From positions 12,896,001 through 12,960,000 of the forward strand of contig CM065182.1 in NCBI GenBank assembly GCA_033026295.1: a stretch of DNA of 64,000 nt, written 5' to 3'. Position numbers and translations under genes: made by a program. The notes under the pieces are model-generated. The model saw only the letters and a program-made list of their open reading frames with translations. It was not told where the DNA came from and made no database searches. Positions within the stretch are counted from its first letter, which is position 1, and every line of letters starts with the position of its first letter. The DNA is from Channa striata. Taxonomy: Eukaryota > Chordata > Actinopteri > Anabantiformes > Channidae. Below are positions 25,381 to 39,220 of this stretch, piece after piece.

Positions 25381-28000
25381 AATCTGGGTTTGCCAGTCCA
25401 GATATGGGCACGGGTAGGCCAGCTGCTGTGACAACTACTGTGAAAGGCTGAAAGGCCTGTCTGTCAAACTCAAAGTAGGACTGCCCTGGTTAGATATTTT
25501 TGCCCCTGACCTAAATCTGACTTCTTTAATGTTTTATATCTGTTCCAAGTTTAGTCTGGTATTTTAATTATATAAATCGTGGCAAATATGTATTTTATTC
25601 TACAGGTAACATAACAATTTCACAACAGATTGTACATATTTTTGCCATCTCACCAGTACTGCCACACACCTTTGCTTTGATAGTTTCCTTTGATATGTGG
25701 GATTGTGTCTAATAGTGATTGGCTAAATAAACTGACGTGTATATAAACTTTTTTCCAGCTTGAACACATGCATTTTTCAAACAAAACTAAGGGTAGGATA
25801 ATAATACGAAAGCCTGGTTTTTTGAGCCTAACAACCTACATCTAAATGGATTCTGCAAGCATTATTTAAAACATGTGTAGCATTGAAGGACCATGTGAAA
25901 AATTGCATCCTAATGCAAATCTTTATTGCTGCTGCTACTGCTTAGCAGAGTTGGTTGCTGCAGTGAGATTTGATTTGATGCTGTATCACAAAACAGTAAG
26001 TTGTAACATCCTAATCGTATGTTAAGTGTCATTGGCTTTCTTTGCTTTGATTTGTTTCATTGATATTAAGATTAATGGCAATTGCCAAGATTGTGCTTAA
26101 ATTTTAACGGCACAGTTGCACAAGGTCTCAGCATGATTTGGAGATATTTATGTAAATTGAGTTCTGGCACAAATATGTGACCCTAAAACAGTGCTTGAAC
26201 AGACCGATCCAAATTCAATCACAGTTGAAGCATACTTTGCACACAGATGGAATGGCCTTTCCCTCACATGCTTGGCTTGTTCACTGCTCTGCCTGCTGAG
26301 GTCCTACGGCAATAATCACTGCCTAATGGAGCAAACTGCACGGCCTCTTGAATGAACCAAACCTTGAAGAAAGTCTTTCTTCCGTCCAGCTAACTGACAG
26401 ATCTGACATGCATTAGTCATCAGGCACAGACATTATGTCCCTGTCCAGTACTTTCACTGCTGATCCTTATAAAAATGCCACGATTTAGCTTTGAGAAAAC
26501 GTGTATTAAAATGGAATCAGTGTTTACTATTTTGTCGGCCTGTGGTTCCTGCATAAGATTTGGCCTTTCTGTGCAGTAATGTTGTTAATTACCATAAACA
26601 AACAAACAGATCAAACAACTTAAAAGTCTTTTGAGATGCTTTTGTAGGCTGTCAGCTGAAGTCTGTCTATTAGGCCAACCTCTCTGTAAAGCTGGCATGA
26701 GTCTTGCAGCCAAGCGCACCATTAACTGGGGAATTAGAAACCCTGAGAAGTTGTTAATCGCCACAGTCATTCACATTCCACATAGATTCTACTCTACTCA
26801 GGACCTCTATGAGCTGGAGATGGGGCATGGTCTGGGGGAGGCTGGGCCAACGCTATTGGACCCAACGGTCTTTAATTAGAGGGAGAGCTTGGCAGGGACT
26901 GATGGAGGAGAAAGGCTCTCAGGATGTGAGTCCAGGGTGAGAGGGTTCACACACAAAACACTGGCTTTTCATCACTGCATGACTCACTCGGCTTGTGTGT
27001 AAAGTGCGGTGTATGTGTAGACATGTGTGCATGTGTGTAAAGCAGAGAAAGTGAGAAAATGTGTGTGCACTTGAAGTGTGAGCTGTGTGTGTGCGCACAT
27101 GACGGCGTGTGCATGTGTTTCTTACCTCACTGCTCAGGCATTCCAGTAGAGAAAGTGGTGTGAAGTGAAAGAGTGGCTCTCACAGTGTGGGTATTCATGA
27201 ATCTGGCCCCCATGGGCTGGTCCGAGCTCCACTGTTCACAGACAGAGCCTCTCCAGCAGGACCCAGACACATATTCATACAGAAAGGGGAGCAACAGAAA
27301 GAGAGGGACACAGGAGAGGGGGAGACAAGGTAACAAGGGGACAGAAAATGGAGAAGGGGCAGGCAGAGGCATTGAGAGGTCTGTGCGGCAGCTCCCATTC
27401 TTCCACAAATGCAGGTGTTATGGGCCGTCATAACTGGGCCAACGTTAGCTCTGGGCTCCGCTTCCTACCAGTATGCCGTATTGTGTTTGGAAACCTCAGA
27501 TATGACTCTTCTTTATTAAAGTGAGTCTTTACCTTTCTGAATAATGTTTCTAAAACTCCAGACTTTTTAGTTTGTAGTTTATAAAAGAGATTCTTGTTTC
27601 TCATCTGTACTGTAACTTTAATATAAAAATCTCCCCTTTGAAAACACTCATCCACCCCGCCCTCCACCACCTTTATTCTTTTTTCTCCGTGCTGCCGGTG
27701 GAGTCCATGAATCTATCCTACTCTGCTCCTGGGGAACAGGGATCCTCCCTCCCTTTCTACCTTGGCCAATCCTATGCCTCTCTTCCTGTGTTCGCTCCTC
27801 CTTCTAGCTGTTAGCCAGCAGCTTGAGCTCTTAGGATTCCATGAGAGTTTCTTCCACTTGGCCGTCCCGTCTCTGTTCCCCTTGCCTGGCCCCTTCCCTA
27901 GATCGGGGTAGCCTGGTTCACTGTGTCCTTAAACAACCCGTGTGCATGTACAGGAAAGGGGCCCCAAAGTGGGGAGGCCCATCTCTAGCCCTTGGTTTTT
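25381..28000. other. gene-free, patchily GC-richer DNA
   Basis: No gene is recognised. Segments at 26,780-26,960, 27,130-27,430 and 27,680-27,980 are less AT-rich and less repetitive than the flanks, the kind of texture that conserved non-coding DNA often shows. Frames of 78-93 codons on both strands at 27,127-27,433 overlap each other and have no domain. An imperfect TGTG-rich stretch lies at about 26,994-27,117. Confidence 0.35.
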
Positions 28001-31000
28001 GAAGAGACAGGCTTTCGCTGTGAAAACTCTATACTTACAATAAAATACTGATGAAATCCTGGGTATCTTAATTACTACAGCCATAATCAGTACTGATGTT
28101 ATCTAATAATAAGTATGTAGAAAAATGCATAGCATGTGCGTCTGTAAAGTATGCATGAATAAATGTATGTGTTTTATATACAACACTAGACATGACGCAT
28201 TTTTAAGAAGTAATACACTAATAAAACAGATTCTAAAGAATAACATTTCATGCTGTTATCGGGGATTTATCGATGTACAGCTACGGTGATTCTTGCAGTA
28301 TTTAGAATCTTATCTAGCAGAGCCGTCAGACACATGCAGGATATAAGATTCCTTGATGTTTGAATAATAGCAACAGACAATCTCCTGTCTCTTTAGTACA
28401 TTAAGCACTCTTCATAGTTATGCACGGGCTATTGATAGTGTCCTCCTTCGATACTGGAGGTCTTTTATGAATGCTATTTGGCAGAATGTTTTCGCTTTTG
28501 CAGTGAAAAACAAAATGTGGAAATTATTCTGAAATCTGTAAAACAAGTTGTGACACTTATAGAAAACTTAAGTGCAGGTGCTTGAATTTTACACTTAATG
28601 ATTTGGCACATTGAATTTATGAAGTTACATTTTGCAGAATATAAACAACTAATTGTTGGAACAATAATAATAAGTTATAATAATAATAATTTTAGATATA
28701 TCTTCAATGTTTTTTAAATATGCACATACTTACTAGCTCTACCAATACAAGTTCACAAACGAAACTGAATAAAGGGCTATAAGGTAGCACAATAGGTAGG
28801 TTTTGGGAAAGAAATTAACTTGTAAATTGACGACGTGGCTTAAAGTCCACAGGCTGATCAGTGTTTACTCTCTTCTAAAAATCACAGTTTATTTATAAAG
28901 GAAAGAAACATACAGTCTGTACAGTTACGAGTAGAAAGTAATGATAGAGCAGCAGATAATGGTGCAATTTCACTAAGATAAAGCGATGATGTAGAACTTA
29001 AATCTATGTAAATGTGGTCACAATACTCTTAAAATGCCTGTAGATATGTGCAATATCCGTGTGTGAAGCTCCTGCTGTTGAAAATCCATTATAAATCATT
29101 TCTCATTTCATTTCAAAGCTGAATCTCAAACTAAGTGCTTGAAGCTACTAAAATGGGGGAAAAAGCACCTTGAGTGGGTTTCGTCTGCAGATGTTTTGAG
29201 TTGCACTTTTTGGTTAGTAATGCATGCAGAAATGAAGCCGGTTATTGTCAGAATAACTGTACAACTATTTGAAAAGGTGCATACCAAGTAAAACTCACCG
29301 TACATGTATTCTATTTATAGTTGCATACCTGTGCATTAAAACAGACTGGCTCCCTTAAATGATCTTGCAGTATAGCTTTATGCACTTAAATAATCTATAA
29401 ATCAAAACCATACATAGTGCTCTTTACATACATCAGCCAACTCACATAGCTTTAATAGAATGATAGGGTCTAGAATTAGCCTTGGCCTCGACCTTCTGCT
29501 TAAATTAAGTAAACTAGAGCATTGGTAGTGAGTACATGACAACTTCCTATAAATCAGAGTCTACAGTTGGAGTAAGGCTTATGAGATTTAATAGCTTTAG
29601 CAATAGTTTTGTTGGAGAGCAAAAGATGCCAATGGATATTGAATGTGTAGCTGTGAGTATATACTGGGTGTTATAATTTGCCTAAACTAGTTTTCAGAAA
29701 ATGCTAATTCAGAAAATCCTGAAACCACAATTATAAATCAGTCATCCATCATTGCTGGACAATTGTATTAATATGCAGGACTATTATGGGCTTTAAGAAA
29801 AATGTCTTCACATTATGCAAAATGGGATTTTGCTTTTTAAATTTTTAACTATAACACCACAACATACATGGCCGGTAAAATGGGGGCATGTTGAAGACAC
29901 ATCCCAATGTCATGGCTCTATGGTTCCCTTTGACTCCTGATTCCCTCAAATCCCTATTGACCCCAAGGCCACGACCCTTGAAAGGAGAGGCAAGCTAAGA
30001 CTGACGGAGACACACCTGCATACACAGATCCTCTGTGAGATTAAGTCTCAGCAATGAGCCTGGCCCTACACTCACTGCCACTGACTCATAGGACAAGATG
30101 ATTCATTAGGAATTGATCCTGATTTCTTTGCCTCTGAGCTGCTCAAAAATATTTGAAGCAGACACTTTACAGTAGATATTAGGAACGCCCGTTAGAATAA
30201 GGTCATGTGAAAAGCTGCTGTGAAATGTGTGAGTCTGAAGACAGATTTTGATGTTGTTTAGTCTCACTATATACTGTTTATCGTATTTAAAACTGCTGTT
30301 TGTTTGAACTACCGCGAGTGGACACAACATTTTGCTTATGCTTGTGTAAGTTCAGAGGAGATTTTGTGGAATATTTTCTTGCTGTTGGTGCCAACATTTA
30401 AGTCCAGTAAATGTAAAACTGTAAAACTGACAGTGCATGTGTCACGTTTAGAAGTAACAGCACAAATATGAGCATACTCATGCTTAACAATATGGATAAG
30501 GGCCAAAAGTTGCACTTCTGCAGCAGTGAGTAGTAAACCCACGTCCTGGCTTCAAAACACCCCTTCACGTGTCTGTTGCAGTCGTAGGTGCTATGATGAT
30601 ATTTTTAAAGGCATATTTTTCGCATTGCTCAGGCTGGCTTTTGAATAATGCTGAGGATGAAATGTCAGCAAATGTCCAGTAACAATTGAAATTAAACAAC
30701 TGTAAGTTACTCATCACGAGGAACAATGAAAATACAAAAAACTAGACAAATCAGATTCATAATTATTTTATTAGTAATAATAAAAGATAGTTTTTTAAGC
30801 GTTTCCCCCCTAAACAGATCAAAAGTCATTCTTTATAATTGATTTTAATGGAAAGGTCAGTGTGTTTATTGTTTTTGTTGCTGCGATATATTTCTTACTT
30901 TTGTTCGGCAGATTTTAAAGCTCCTTTCTTCAGCAAATACAAAAAGGTAAAACTCTAAATTTATTTTCCTCACACACTTTTACAACAGTTAAGTGATACC

Positions 31001-34000
31001 TCTTAGGTTTCCACTTACTCACAACACTTTATATTTGAAGAACATATTAAATTCAATTGGACTCGTATGCATTTGGTAAATAGCCTACAATAAATTTCGA
31101 AGAGATGATTACTGTAATGTTTTGCTTGTTTTTTTGTCCATCTTAAGCTTTTAGTACAGTTCTGCTGTGTGGCGTCATTGAACTGCACACTGTATGAAAT
31201 CTTTTAGTAGTTAAATATAGTGCACACTTGTAACAAAGCTTGAGTGTTGCATTTATTTGTTGGTGTCTTTGATTGTGTGCGGTGCTGCATCAACGTGAGC
31301 TGAGGTTGATGCACGCAAGTGAAGCTGTTTGCCTGTGTGTTTTGAAATCTCCTTTGCTGCAGACAGGCTGGGGTGCAGAGATGGAGGGTGCAGTGGGGTG
31401 TGGGGGAGGTAGGCAGCGGACATGGCGGCAAGCAAGAATCAATTGGCAGTGTAATGAGATGGCCTAGTGCCAGGTAACCATGGAGCTACCCTCTTTGCCT
31501 GTCTACCAGTGCAGAGTTCAAAATTAAACTGAATGAATGAGAGAGAGAGGAGGGAGGGGAAGGAGGGCAGGGAAATAAGGGTCTGAAATGGCAGGAGTGG
31601 AGGGTGAGAGAAAGAAAGAAATGGCAAGAGAGGAGGGTGGCTGATGAGGCTCTGTGGGCTATTTCTAAGCACTGCTGCAAAATTTTACTTGAACCCTTAT
31701 TTCAGAGAAGGAAGAAGGCACGAGCAAACTCCAGATCCACCCAGGGTTTTTATACTCTGCAATATATGAAAATCCTTCTTTATCCTCCTGCATTTTGCTT
31801 TTTTGCACTGGCAGATAAAAGTAGGCATTTAAGGAAAGAAAAGGTATTCTTCACAAAGACAGATTTAAAAAAAGTGGACTCCCTCAGTTTTCTTCCTTGG
31901 TGTCCACACTGAGCTCCTTTCTTTACAAGTCTGATGGTATTCATTGCTTTAATTTCGCTGTAAATCTCTGAATTTCCTCATCCCCCTCCTATTCCTAAAG
32001 TCTTACTCCTGTCATGGAAGATGTGTTAATATTGAGCATTTGGCTGCATTCTTAAAGTGATTAGTACAAGCCAGCGAGCCTTACAGATGAATGGAAATTA
32101 AGTAATTAATACAGTAATTAGATCTTTTTCTCCTTCCTACGGCCTTACCCCTGCTATGTCATTGTGTTCACTTCTTTCTCAACTCCTTCTGCAGAGTATC
32201 TTCAAGAAGCAGCGTGCCACCCATGTTGGATACTTTAACTTTCAAGTTTGTCTCGAGCGTATACAGTTCACAACTGTATACGCTCGAGACAAACCATGAT
32301 TAGTCATACTTTGAGTACTCGCAAGACATTATATTAAAGTAATAACGATGGTGACAGAGAAAATATATATAATTTAAGATTACATTTAAATGTAATGCAA
32401 ATGCTTTTTTAAGTTGTAAACTTCAATATATCATTTACTTACATTAGCTCACTATTTAAAGTGACATTAATAGAAAATGCAGCTTGATGAGACCGAGGGT
32501 TCTTAGTATATTTGACATTATACAGTAAGAAGGAATCAGCTCAAACATTTCAAAGAAGATGTTAAAATTCCTTTAAATTTTTCACACAAACAAAAAACAA
32601 TTAACAGTTTGTTCGAAGCTAATATCCAAAAATCTAATAAATAGAGCATGTTCAGGGTAAAGTTTATTTCTAATTGCAAAGAATAGGTGTTTCTCTCCCT
32701 CAGAGTCAGCATCATCACTGTCTTCAGAAAGTGGCCGGACTAGGTCGAAAGAACGTGCTGCATCTATGGCTATAAGCTTGTTTTGTGGTGCTTCTTAAAG
32801 GTGATTCTTGAACATAGCTGATCATAAACTTGTGTGAGTAGGTATTGATGCAGGAGCGATGCTTATCCTTGTATGACCTTTAACTAACAGGCAGGCGTAC
32901 ATGTTCTAATCAGTAGCATTTGGATGGAAGGAGAGTGTAACATACTACCAGTCTGTCTGTACAGTAAAAAGCATGTTCAGCAGTGGGCCTCATGGCCTGT
33001 GCAAAACGCCCAGGCACTCTTTGCTGAAACGGCCTAGACTTTGAGAGTTTTGAATTCGTGTCGAGAGAGAGACGAGACAGTGGGCCAAGATGTCTGTGGT
33101 GTGGATTAATGGGGAGGACTGGAGAAAGGGTGCCGCAGTTGTGCGTGAGCAGAATATTTGATGGGGGAAGCAAGAGGAGGGAATAGTGAGGGACAGGCAA
33201 CTGCAGGAGATGGGTGAGATGAAAGGAGGAAAAGAGATAAAAATGGACCTAAACATCAAGAAGCAAAGCCGTATCAGCGTGACGGAAAATGTAAAGTAAT
33301 AAATACTGCTGTCGCCTTGTGTCTCCCACTGATGCTTTATCCTACTCTCTTGTCTGATTGCACTCCACAGTAGGATTTACACATTCATGCTGTTCTGAGG
33401 TGAATATGGGGATAAAATGTACATGAAGGCCTGTTTCTCAGACAGATGAAATCACCACCTCAATCAAGATATAAAATCTTTCTCTGAATCCAGTTTTTGT
33501 AGGACACAGAGCCATGGAGAGAATGCTAAAGTTTGCTTTATCAACTACGCAGTGCCTTTATTTACAGCTAAATATACTTACCTGATTAGTTTAAGCCCCG
33601 GTGAGACGTGTTGTGGACACACCTGTACCCATCAACGTGCCACCATAACGCTATTTCTTATTTCCTTCTTCTAGCAGGTCTGTGGCAGACAGGTCGGTGA
33701 ATCTAATGTCCATATGTCTGCTTTTGGTTGTTGAAGACAAAAGGTGTATGGTGGGTGGGCTCCAATGGGCTCCATACCCAGTATACTTGCATTGTGTTGT
33801 AAGCCCAGATATTGAGCACTGACATGATAGCTCATTACAGCAGACGGGCTTGACATAGGACGAGTGGGAACGGTATCCTATGTCTGGATAATGTGTAAAA
33901 TCAATGTAAATCAACCAAGTTCATTTTATAGTCCCTGATGCTAATATTTGATAGTAGTTATTCAAAAAAAGGATTGGGATTTTTGGTAAAAACTTCACCA

Positions 34001-36289
34001 AACTTTCATGTCTGAAAGAGGAACACAACAGGACATAGTTAGAGTTTGGAATGTACCAGCTGCCCAGAATTCAGTAGCCTTGATGGTGACTTGTATAGGT
34101 TTTTGTAAAAACTTCCTCCAATACAAGCGCAACAATGACTCAACTGTGAATCAACCTAAACACAATTAGAGAAGTACAAAAGAAGTAGTAAAACTAAGCG
34201 TTATGGGGTGATGTAAATTATTAAAGTTAGTTGTAGCCTTTCATGGAATCTTCCTTCTATCCGTATGAAAGTAATAGACATTGTTTTCTGTAAATCGTTT
34301 TGTAGAAACTTATTGTAGAAACATGTTATTATAAATGATAGACTTACAGCAACTACTACAATGATGTGATCACACATAATAACATGTTTTTTAAAGTAGA
34401 AAGAATATTCTTAAAGTTTAAGTGCACTTTCCAAAAATTCTAACAATTGAAATTACAATTGAAATAAAACAAAATGTTTATTTGGAATGAGCATGTAAAA
34501 ACTGCCAAAACATGAACAAGCTGATGAGGCCGATAATCCATCTTTAAAGCTGTAGATACACAATACTTATATATGCTGGAGTGGGACCATGGCTGCAGGT
34601 TGGGAAGACCAAATATTGACAATAATATGGTGACATGTTGTAAGTAAACAAAATAACATACAATATTCATCAATGTAACACCTGAATTAACATGGTTGAT
34701 TATCATGGCATTTTCGACGTTGAAATTAGACGACATTACTGAAAAAAACGTGGTAATTTTGTTTCTTGTTATTGGCAGCCCACTTTCTCCTCTCTGCTTT
34801 CCCAGGCTCTGAGAGTGGCTTTAAGGAGTTACCTTGTTAGAGGTTTGGGGTTATGCCCATGTTGGGCGCTCTGTTTTCTTCAACCTTCTGTTTTTGGAGA
34901 GGCCCTTCTCTGTGTCGGCACTGTGACAGGGTTCTTGGCAGTATCCTGAAAGTCAAATCTCTTCATTTACATTCAAGTGGTGACCATGGAGCAGACAGCA
35001 GCCCATTGGCATGCTGTGGCAAAACTAGTATCCAGGCCACTTAATATCCTGAACCCAACATTTGTCCTTTTTAATATCACTAACAAGCTGATATCCTGGC
35101 CAAATCTGCTGAATGTATGATGGCAGATCATGCATTTCCTAAATATGTCACAAACATTGGATTTTTTTGCTATTGTTCATGCTTGTAAAATGTTTACGAA
35201 TAGGCTTATATTACACCCAGAGGTCGGAAGTCAGCAACGCCCAGAGGGGAGTTTTCGTGTCCTAGTTAATGACACTTGAGTAGGCCAGCAGCTTACTGGA
35301 ATATGGCTTCTGAAAACTAACTGCACTATAATGCTGCTCAAAAATCTAAAAATATGACTTCCAATGTTGGTGCAGCTTACCTCACTGGTGAGTTTATTTC
35401 TCTGATGTAGAATGGAAATATCATACGAATTAGTGTTTTCTGTGAAAATGATAGAAACCCACACTGTATGTTCCACCAGAGACAAGTGCTGTGCTGTGTT
35501 AGGCAGCACCGCTCTAAAGGAAGAACAATAGGATCAAGTGTTTGGTACATACAGTATATACAGTGTTTGTTTTTTTTTTCAAGAAGGAGAAACAAAATGG
35601 ACTCATAAAATAATCTTATTCTATGGGATACTTTTTATTATTAAATTGGAAGTTTGAAAAATCCCTTACCTTTCTGAATAGTAGTTTGGTTTGAGCCTGT
35701 TGTTGCTTTTTCGTTGGATTAATCCAATGGAAACGTAGTTTCCAATCTACCCGTGCGTCAGCTCCTGCCTCCATATGCCGTATTTGGCCTTATCCTGAGC
35801 ACGTGATGCTTTTCAGGGAGCACAGGAGCAAAGAGGGAACAAACAGAATGTGTCCATGGATGGAGCCTTGAGATACTCCACTAAAAGTGGATGTGTTACT
35901 ATTGACTGCAGTAGCCTAGTGGTTGACCTACGTACTGTCCTGTTGATGTCTGAAGTGGTGCTGAGGTTAGATAAAGCAAGAAAAGGAGGCTATTGAAGTA
36001 AATGCACAATAAACTTGCAAGTAGATTTTTACAAATGGAGACACTTATTAATGCAGTTATAGATATTACTGAAGACTATATGGGACTATATGGACGTACA
36101 AAGGACAGCAAAGTACATGTTGAAATGTGGGCATGCCATGCTGCAAATAAAAATATAAAAATTAAAATGTTTTCATAATATTAGATTTGAAAAATGTTAA
36201 AACAATTTTAAATAATAATTGCAAAATAAACTGTGACCAATCAAAACTTAATTATCTTTGTTCCGTTCAGGACACAAACAAGTACATAA
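28001..36289. other. gene-free DNA
   Basis: No gene is recognised. The stretch is AT-rich with a short (TAA)n-like tract at about 28,662-28,692. A moderately GC-richer segment lies at 29,930-30,090 and includes TGACTCA, an AP-1 type word, near 30,083. A purine-rich tract lies at 31,530-31,640. The perfect inverted repeat at 32,246-32,294 is listed separately. Confidence 0.5.
32246..32294. repeat. perfect 23-bp inverted repeat with 3-base spacer
   Basis: The left arm at 32,246-32,268 (starting GTTTGTCTCGAG, ending ATACAGTT) is the exact reverse complement of the right arm at 32,272-32,294, with spacer CAC. Pairing stops at once outside the arms (A at 32,245, C at 32,295). The stem has no bulge or mismatch and the loop is only three bases, unlike a microRNA precursor. 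The simplest readings are a recent template-switch (fold-back) mutation or a sequencing/assembly fold-back artefact. Confidence 0.95.
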
Positions 36290-37400
36290 AGCATAGAGAA
36301 CCAGGAGGATGACACCTTAACACAGACAGTATAGAGCATCACGATGTGGGAGACACACAATAAGCCGTATCAGCCTCACTCGTTTACAGCCGTAGCCTTC
36401 CCCCCGCGTGGTGGGCCAACTAGAGTTTCTTACGGACTGACAACACAGCTGTATGCCATTCGTCGGCTAAGACGGCTAATGGGACAAAGGGCATGAGTGA
36501 GAAGAGGGAGGAAGAGGAAGAGATGCTCGCTGAATCGCCCAGCCCTCCTCTGAGCAGGACGGGGAGCACCACTCTTCCTCTCTGCTCATAGCTGCTTTTC
36601 CCCGGCCCTCAGCCATTTTGGAGAGAGGAAAAAGTGTCTGCTTTCTCTCTCCCTCTCTCACTACGTGGCATAGCTTTGGAAAGGCTTCGGCTGCTGTGTT
36701 GTAGCAGCAGAGAAGACACACTTTGCAGCTCGCACTTGGGAGATAATATGTTTGCAGAGCAAAAATTCTGTTGCGAGAGATCCGTCTTCCAGCTTGACTT
36801 TTTTTTTTTTATGAATTTTTGTTTCCCTGGCATTCAGCTGCTAAGCCTCTCTCCTCTTTGCTGTGCACTTTCACTCATGGTGTGTCCTTTTCTTTAATAA
36901 CTTGCGCATTAGTTTTGTTGGCCGATCCTTCCCCCTTGTTTCTTTTAAGTTATGTCTTGTCTCATCTCTCAATTTGATTTTATGCAACAAAGTTTAAGAC
37001 AAAGGATATGTCCAAATTTTGGCAGCAGTAGGAAGAGACAGAGCTGCAGCCAAGGATCCTGCTGGGATCCAAAAAAGCCAAGCAGAATGAAGCACCAAAA
37101 AAAAAAAAAAAGAAAAAAGAAAAAGAAAACACCACCCTTTCCTTTGCTTGGTCACAAATTCCACTTTCTCTGTAGCCAGCCCTGCGCTGCGACTCCTCCT
37201 CATCCACATCTTACCGCATTTCAACCTTTTGCCATTTCTCTCTTGCCGTACATTTTTTTTAAAGGCGATTTGAGGTTTTTGTACCCCGGAAAATGGGGAC
37301 TGGACAACGGGTTAGGAGGGCGTAACAGGGAGAGAACGAGGGGATGTTAACTTTTTACTTTTGCTTGTTATTCAGCATTTTTTTTTACTGTTACAGTTAT
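36290..37400 (+). promoter_or_regulatory. candidate proximal promoter/5' region of microRNA host gene
   Basis: After kilobases of AT-rich DNA the sequence becomes C/T-rich and CpG-bearing. It contains a C-rich word CCCCCCGCGTGGTGGGCC (36,401-36,418), a YY1-like GCCATTTTGG (about 36,612) and long pyrimidine or purine stretches. The region lies 1.4-2.5 kb upstream of mir-100 on the same strand. A short A-rich tract sits at 37,097-37,129. Frames of up to 132 codons cross it (36,952-37,350), but they run through the poly-A/AAAG tract and match no family I know. No TATA box is evident. Promoter status is inferred from position and composition only. Confidence 0.35.
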
Positions 37401-37586
37401 TGAATCATCGTTTTAGTGATTGTAGTTTTTAGTCTTTTATGTGTTTTAGGGTTATGCCTGGATTATCCACAATTGCTAAGTGTGTAGTTTTAGGAATGTG
37501 TGTGTGCACAATTGTTTTTATCGGTTCAAGTTACACTTTCTATTCTGTTGTCTCAGTTTGTAATGATTTGTATATCTCCTTTTTAG

Positions 37587-37690
37587 GTTTCCTAATATAT
37601 TCTGAGGCACTGGCCTGTACAACACCTCAAGCGTGTCTCCATCTGATTCCAGTGGATGTCTGACGGTCAGGTCCAGCGCGTGCCCTACTG
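37587..37690 (+). ncRNA. candidate host-transcript exon
   Basis: A pyrimidine-rich acceptor (TATCTCCTTTTTAG|G, AG at 37,585-37,586) and a good donor (CTACTG|GTATGT, intron from 37,691) frame 104 bases. An ATG at 37,655 opens a short frame (MSDGQVQRVPYW) that meets the donor. It could be a small upstream frame, but I know no protein that begins this way. It lies 1.1 kb before mir-100. The exon could instead extend upstream without the acceptor being used. Confidence 0.35.
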
Positions 37691-38796
37691 GTATGTTGGC
37701 GATTTATAATACTTATAGTTTTTTCTCTGTTGGCTTGGTTTCGAGAAGTTTCTAACCCACACAATTTGATGCATACGTAATGATTTTTTATATGTTTTTT
37801 ATCGTGTTTGCTGTTTGTATTTACACTGTATATTTTGTTTCGTTTATGGCCGCTTCTACGTTCAAGGGAAATTGTGGTATTACAAATTATTTTAATGCTA
37901 AATTTTTAGACAGTTCTGCAGAGGGTATTTATAATCTACTGTTGTCATTTTATCGTTTAATTAACTGGCATGATTCTGTTCAGGTGCCATTTAAATTGAA
38001 TTCATAGATGTTTTAGTCTCAGAATATTTACCTAGAGATGGTGAATTTGTCGTAGAATAAACTTTTGCATTCTTGCTGGCAATTGTATTTGTATGTGGTT
38101 CTCTTGCTAAGAATATAAATGTTTCCGTAATTGTCTTGGGGAATTTTATTTATAATGTGATATTTTAAAAATACCTGGCAACCCAGTACAGCAGTTAAAA
38201 CAACACAGTTTTATTCAGTAATAAAATATTCATTTGTGATCACAATTTCATGATTCAGGTCCAGATATAAAAGATCAGTATATTGTTCTTAAATGAATAT
38301 GATAAGTAGGTTACACAAACATCATGTACATCTCACAGTCATGTGTTCTGGCCTGTTTAGTGTACCATACATACATTTCAAGCCTTTCTGCTGTAAGATA
38401 CTGTACAAAAACACAAGCTTATTTAGATTTATATATTAGTTTAATAGTCACAATGAAATTATTGAATTGAATATCATAAAACTAAAATATATTGTAATAC
38501 ATTTCCTCTGCTCTATCAGGTAAGAACCTACTTGTTAAATCTTATAAAAGTAAAATGTAAAACAGATAAACTTGAAATCTGCTAGCATCCATGGGACATA
38601 TGCAATGTATAAAGTAGTCAACTTTTTAACTTCTTGATAAATACTGCATTGTTCGTTGTGGCATTTTTTCTCAAACACCCACTGAGAGGAATGGTGCTGT
38701 ACATTGAATGTTTGGACCTTACACTTTCAGATAGTAAAGGGATTTGCTTCCATGATTTGTAGGGTTCGTCTTCCTTATTTGCTGTTGAAGGTGTAA

Positions 38797-38880
38797 TGCC
38801 AGCTGCCACAAACCCGTAGATCCGAACTTGTGGTGACTGGCTGCACAAGCTCGTATCTATAGGTATGTGTCTTCCTGGCA
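38797..38880 (+). ncRNA. mir100: microRNA precursor mir-100
   Basis: The 5p arm at 38,811-38,832 starts AACCCGTAGATCCG and is identical over 22 nt to vertebrate mature miR-100 (miR-10/99/100 family, seed ACCCGUA). The 3p arm at 38,846-38,867 starts CAAGCTCGTATC and differs from human miR-100-3p (recalled) by one base. The change turns a G.U wobble opposite the 5p arm into a G-C pair. The lower stem closes with TGCCAG (38,797-38,802) against CTGGCA (38,875-38,880), giving an 84-nt hairpin with a short loop. The miR-100 family acts in Argonaute complexes; mTOR, IGF1R and SMARCA5 are commonly reported targets. It is first in the cluster, 0.4 kb before let-7a. The miR-99 paralogues differ inside the mature sequence, so miR-100 is the correct name. 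Confidence 0.97.
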
Positions 38881-39091
38881 AATTCAGCATCGGCTCAATG
38901 CCTGTAAGACAAATGACTAGCTCAGTGTAAAAATCTTAGAAGCTTGTTTTGACTGGATAATCATAAAGATAGCAAGTGTCAGACTTCACTGCATTTTTGT
39001 CTATAAGCTACATTATTTATAATACCAACCTCTTATTATTCCCACAACCACAACACCACCCACCCTGTTGAGATACCTCACTCAAAGTAGT

Positions 39092-39220
39092 AGGGTTGGA
39101 CTATATGACGAAATAACTGAATTAGGTCAATGGGTCAGTGGTGCAAATCAGTGAGCAGGTCTTTTTAAATTCCCAGATATTATGATATTGATAATTTTTT
39201 TGCAATCACAATACAAGGTT
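39092..39220. repeat. DNA-transposon-like repeat relic between mir-100 and let-7a
   Basis: The start AGGGTTGGACTATATGACGA resembles the 'AGGGTTGGGCGATATGAC' end of common teleost repeats. The interior (AATGGGTCAGTGGTGCAAAT, then CAGATATTATGATATTGATA and TGCAATCACAATACAAGG) fits the body of the same repeats. It ends about 60 bases before the let-7a precursor. The second terminus is not visible, so it is probably truncated. Class is uncertain. Confidence 0.45.

Noticed and set aside
32246..32294. Perfect hairpin as a novel microRNA precursor
   Set aside because: The stem is too perfect and the loop is three bases. Total length is far below a Drosha substrate, and no flanking stem continues it.
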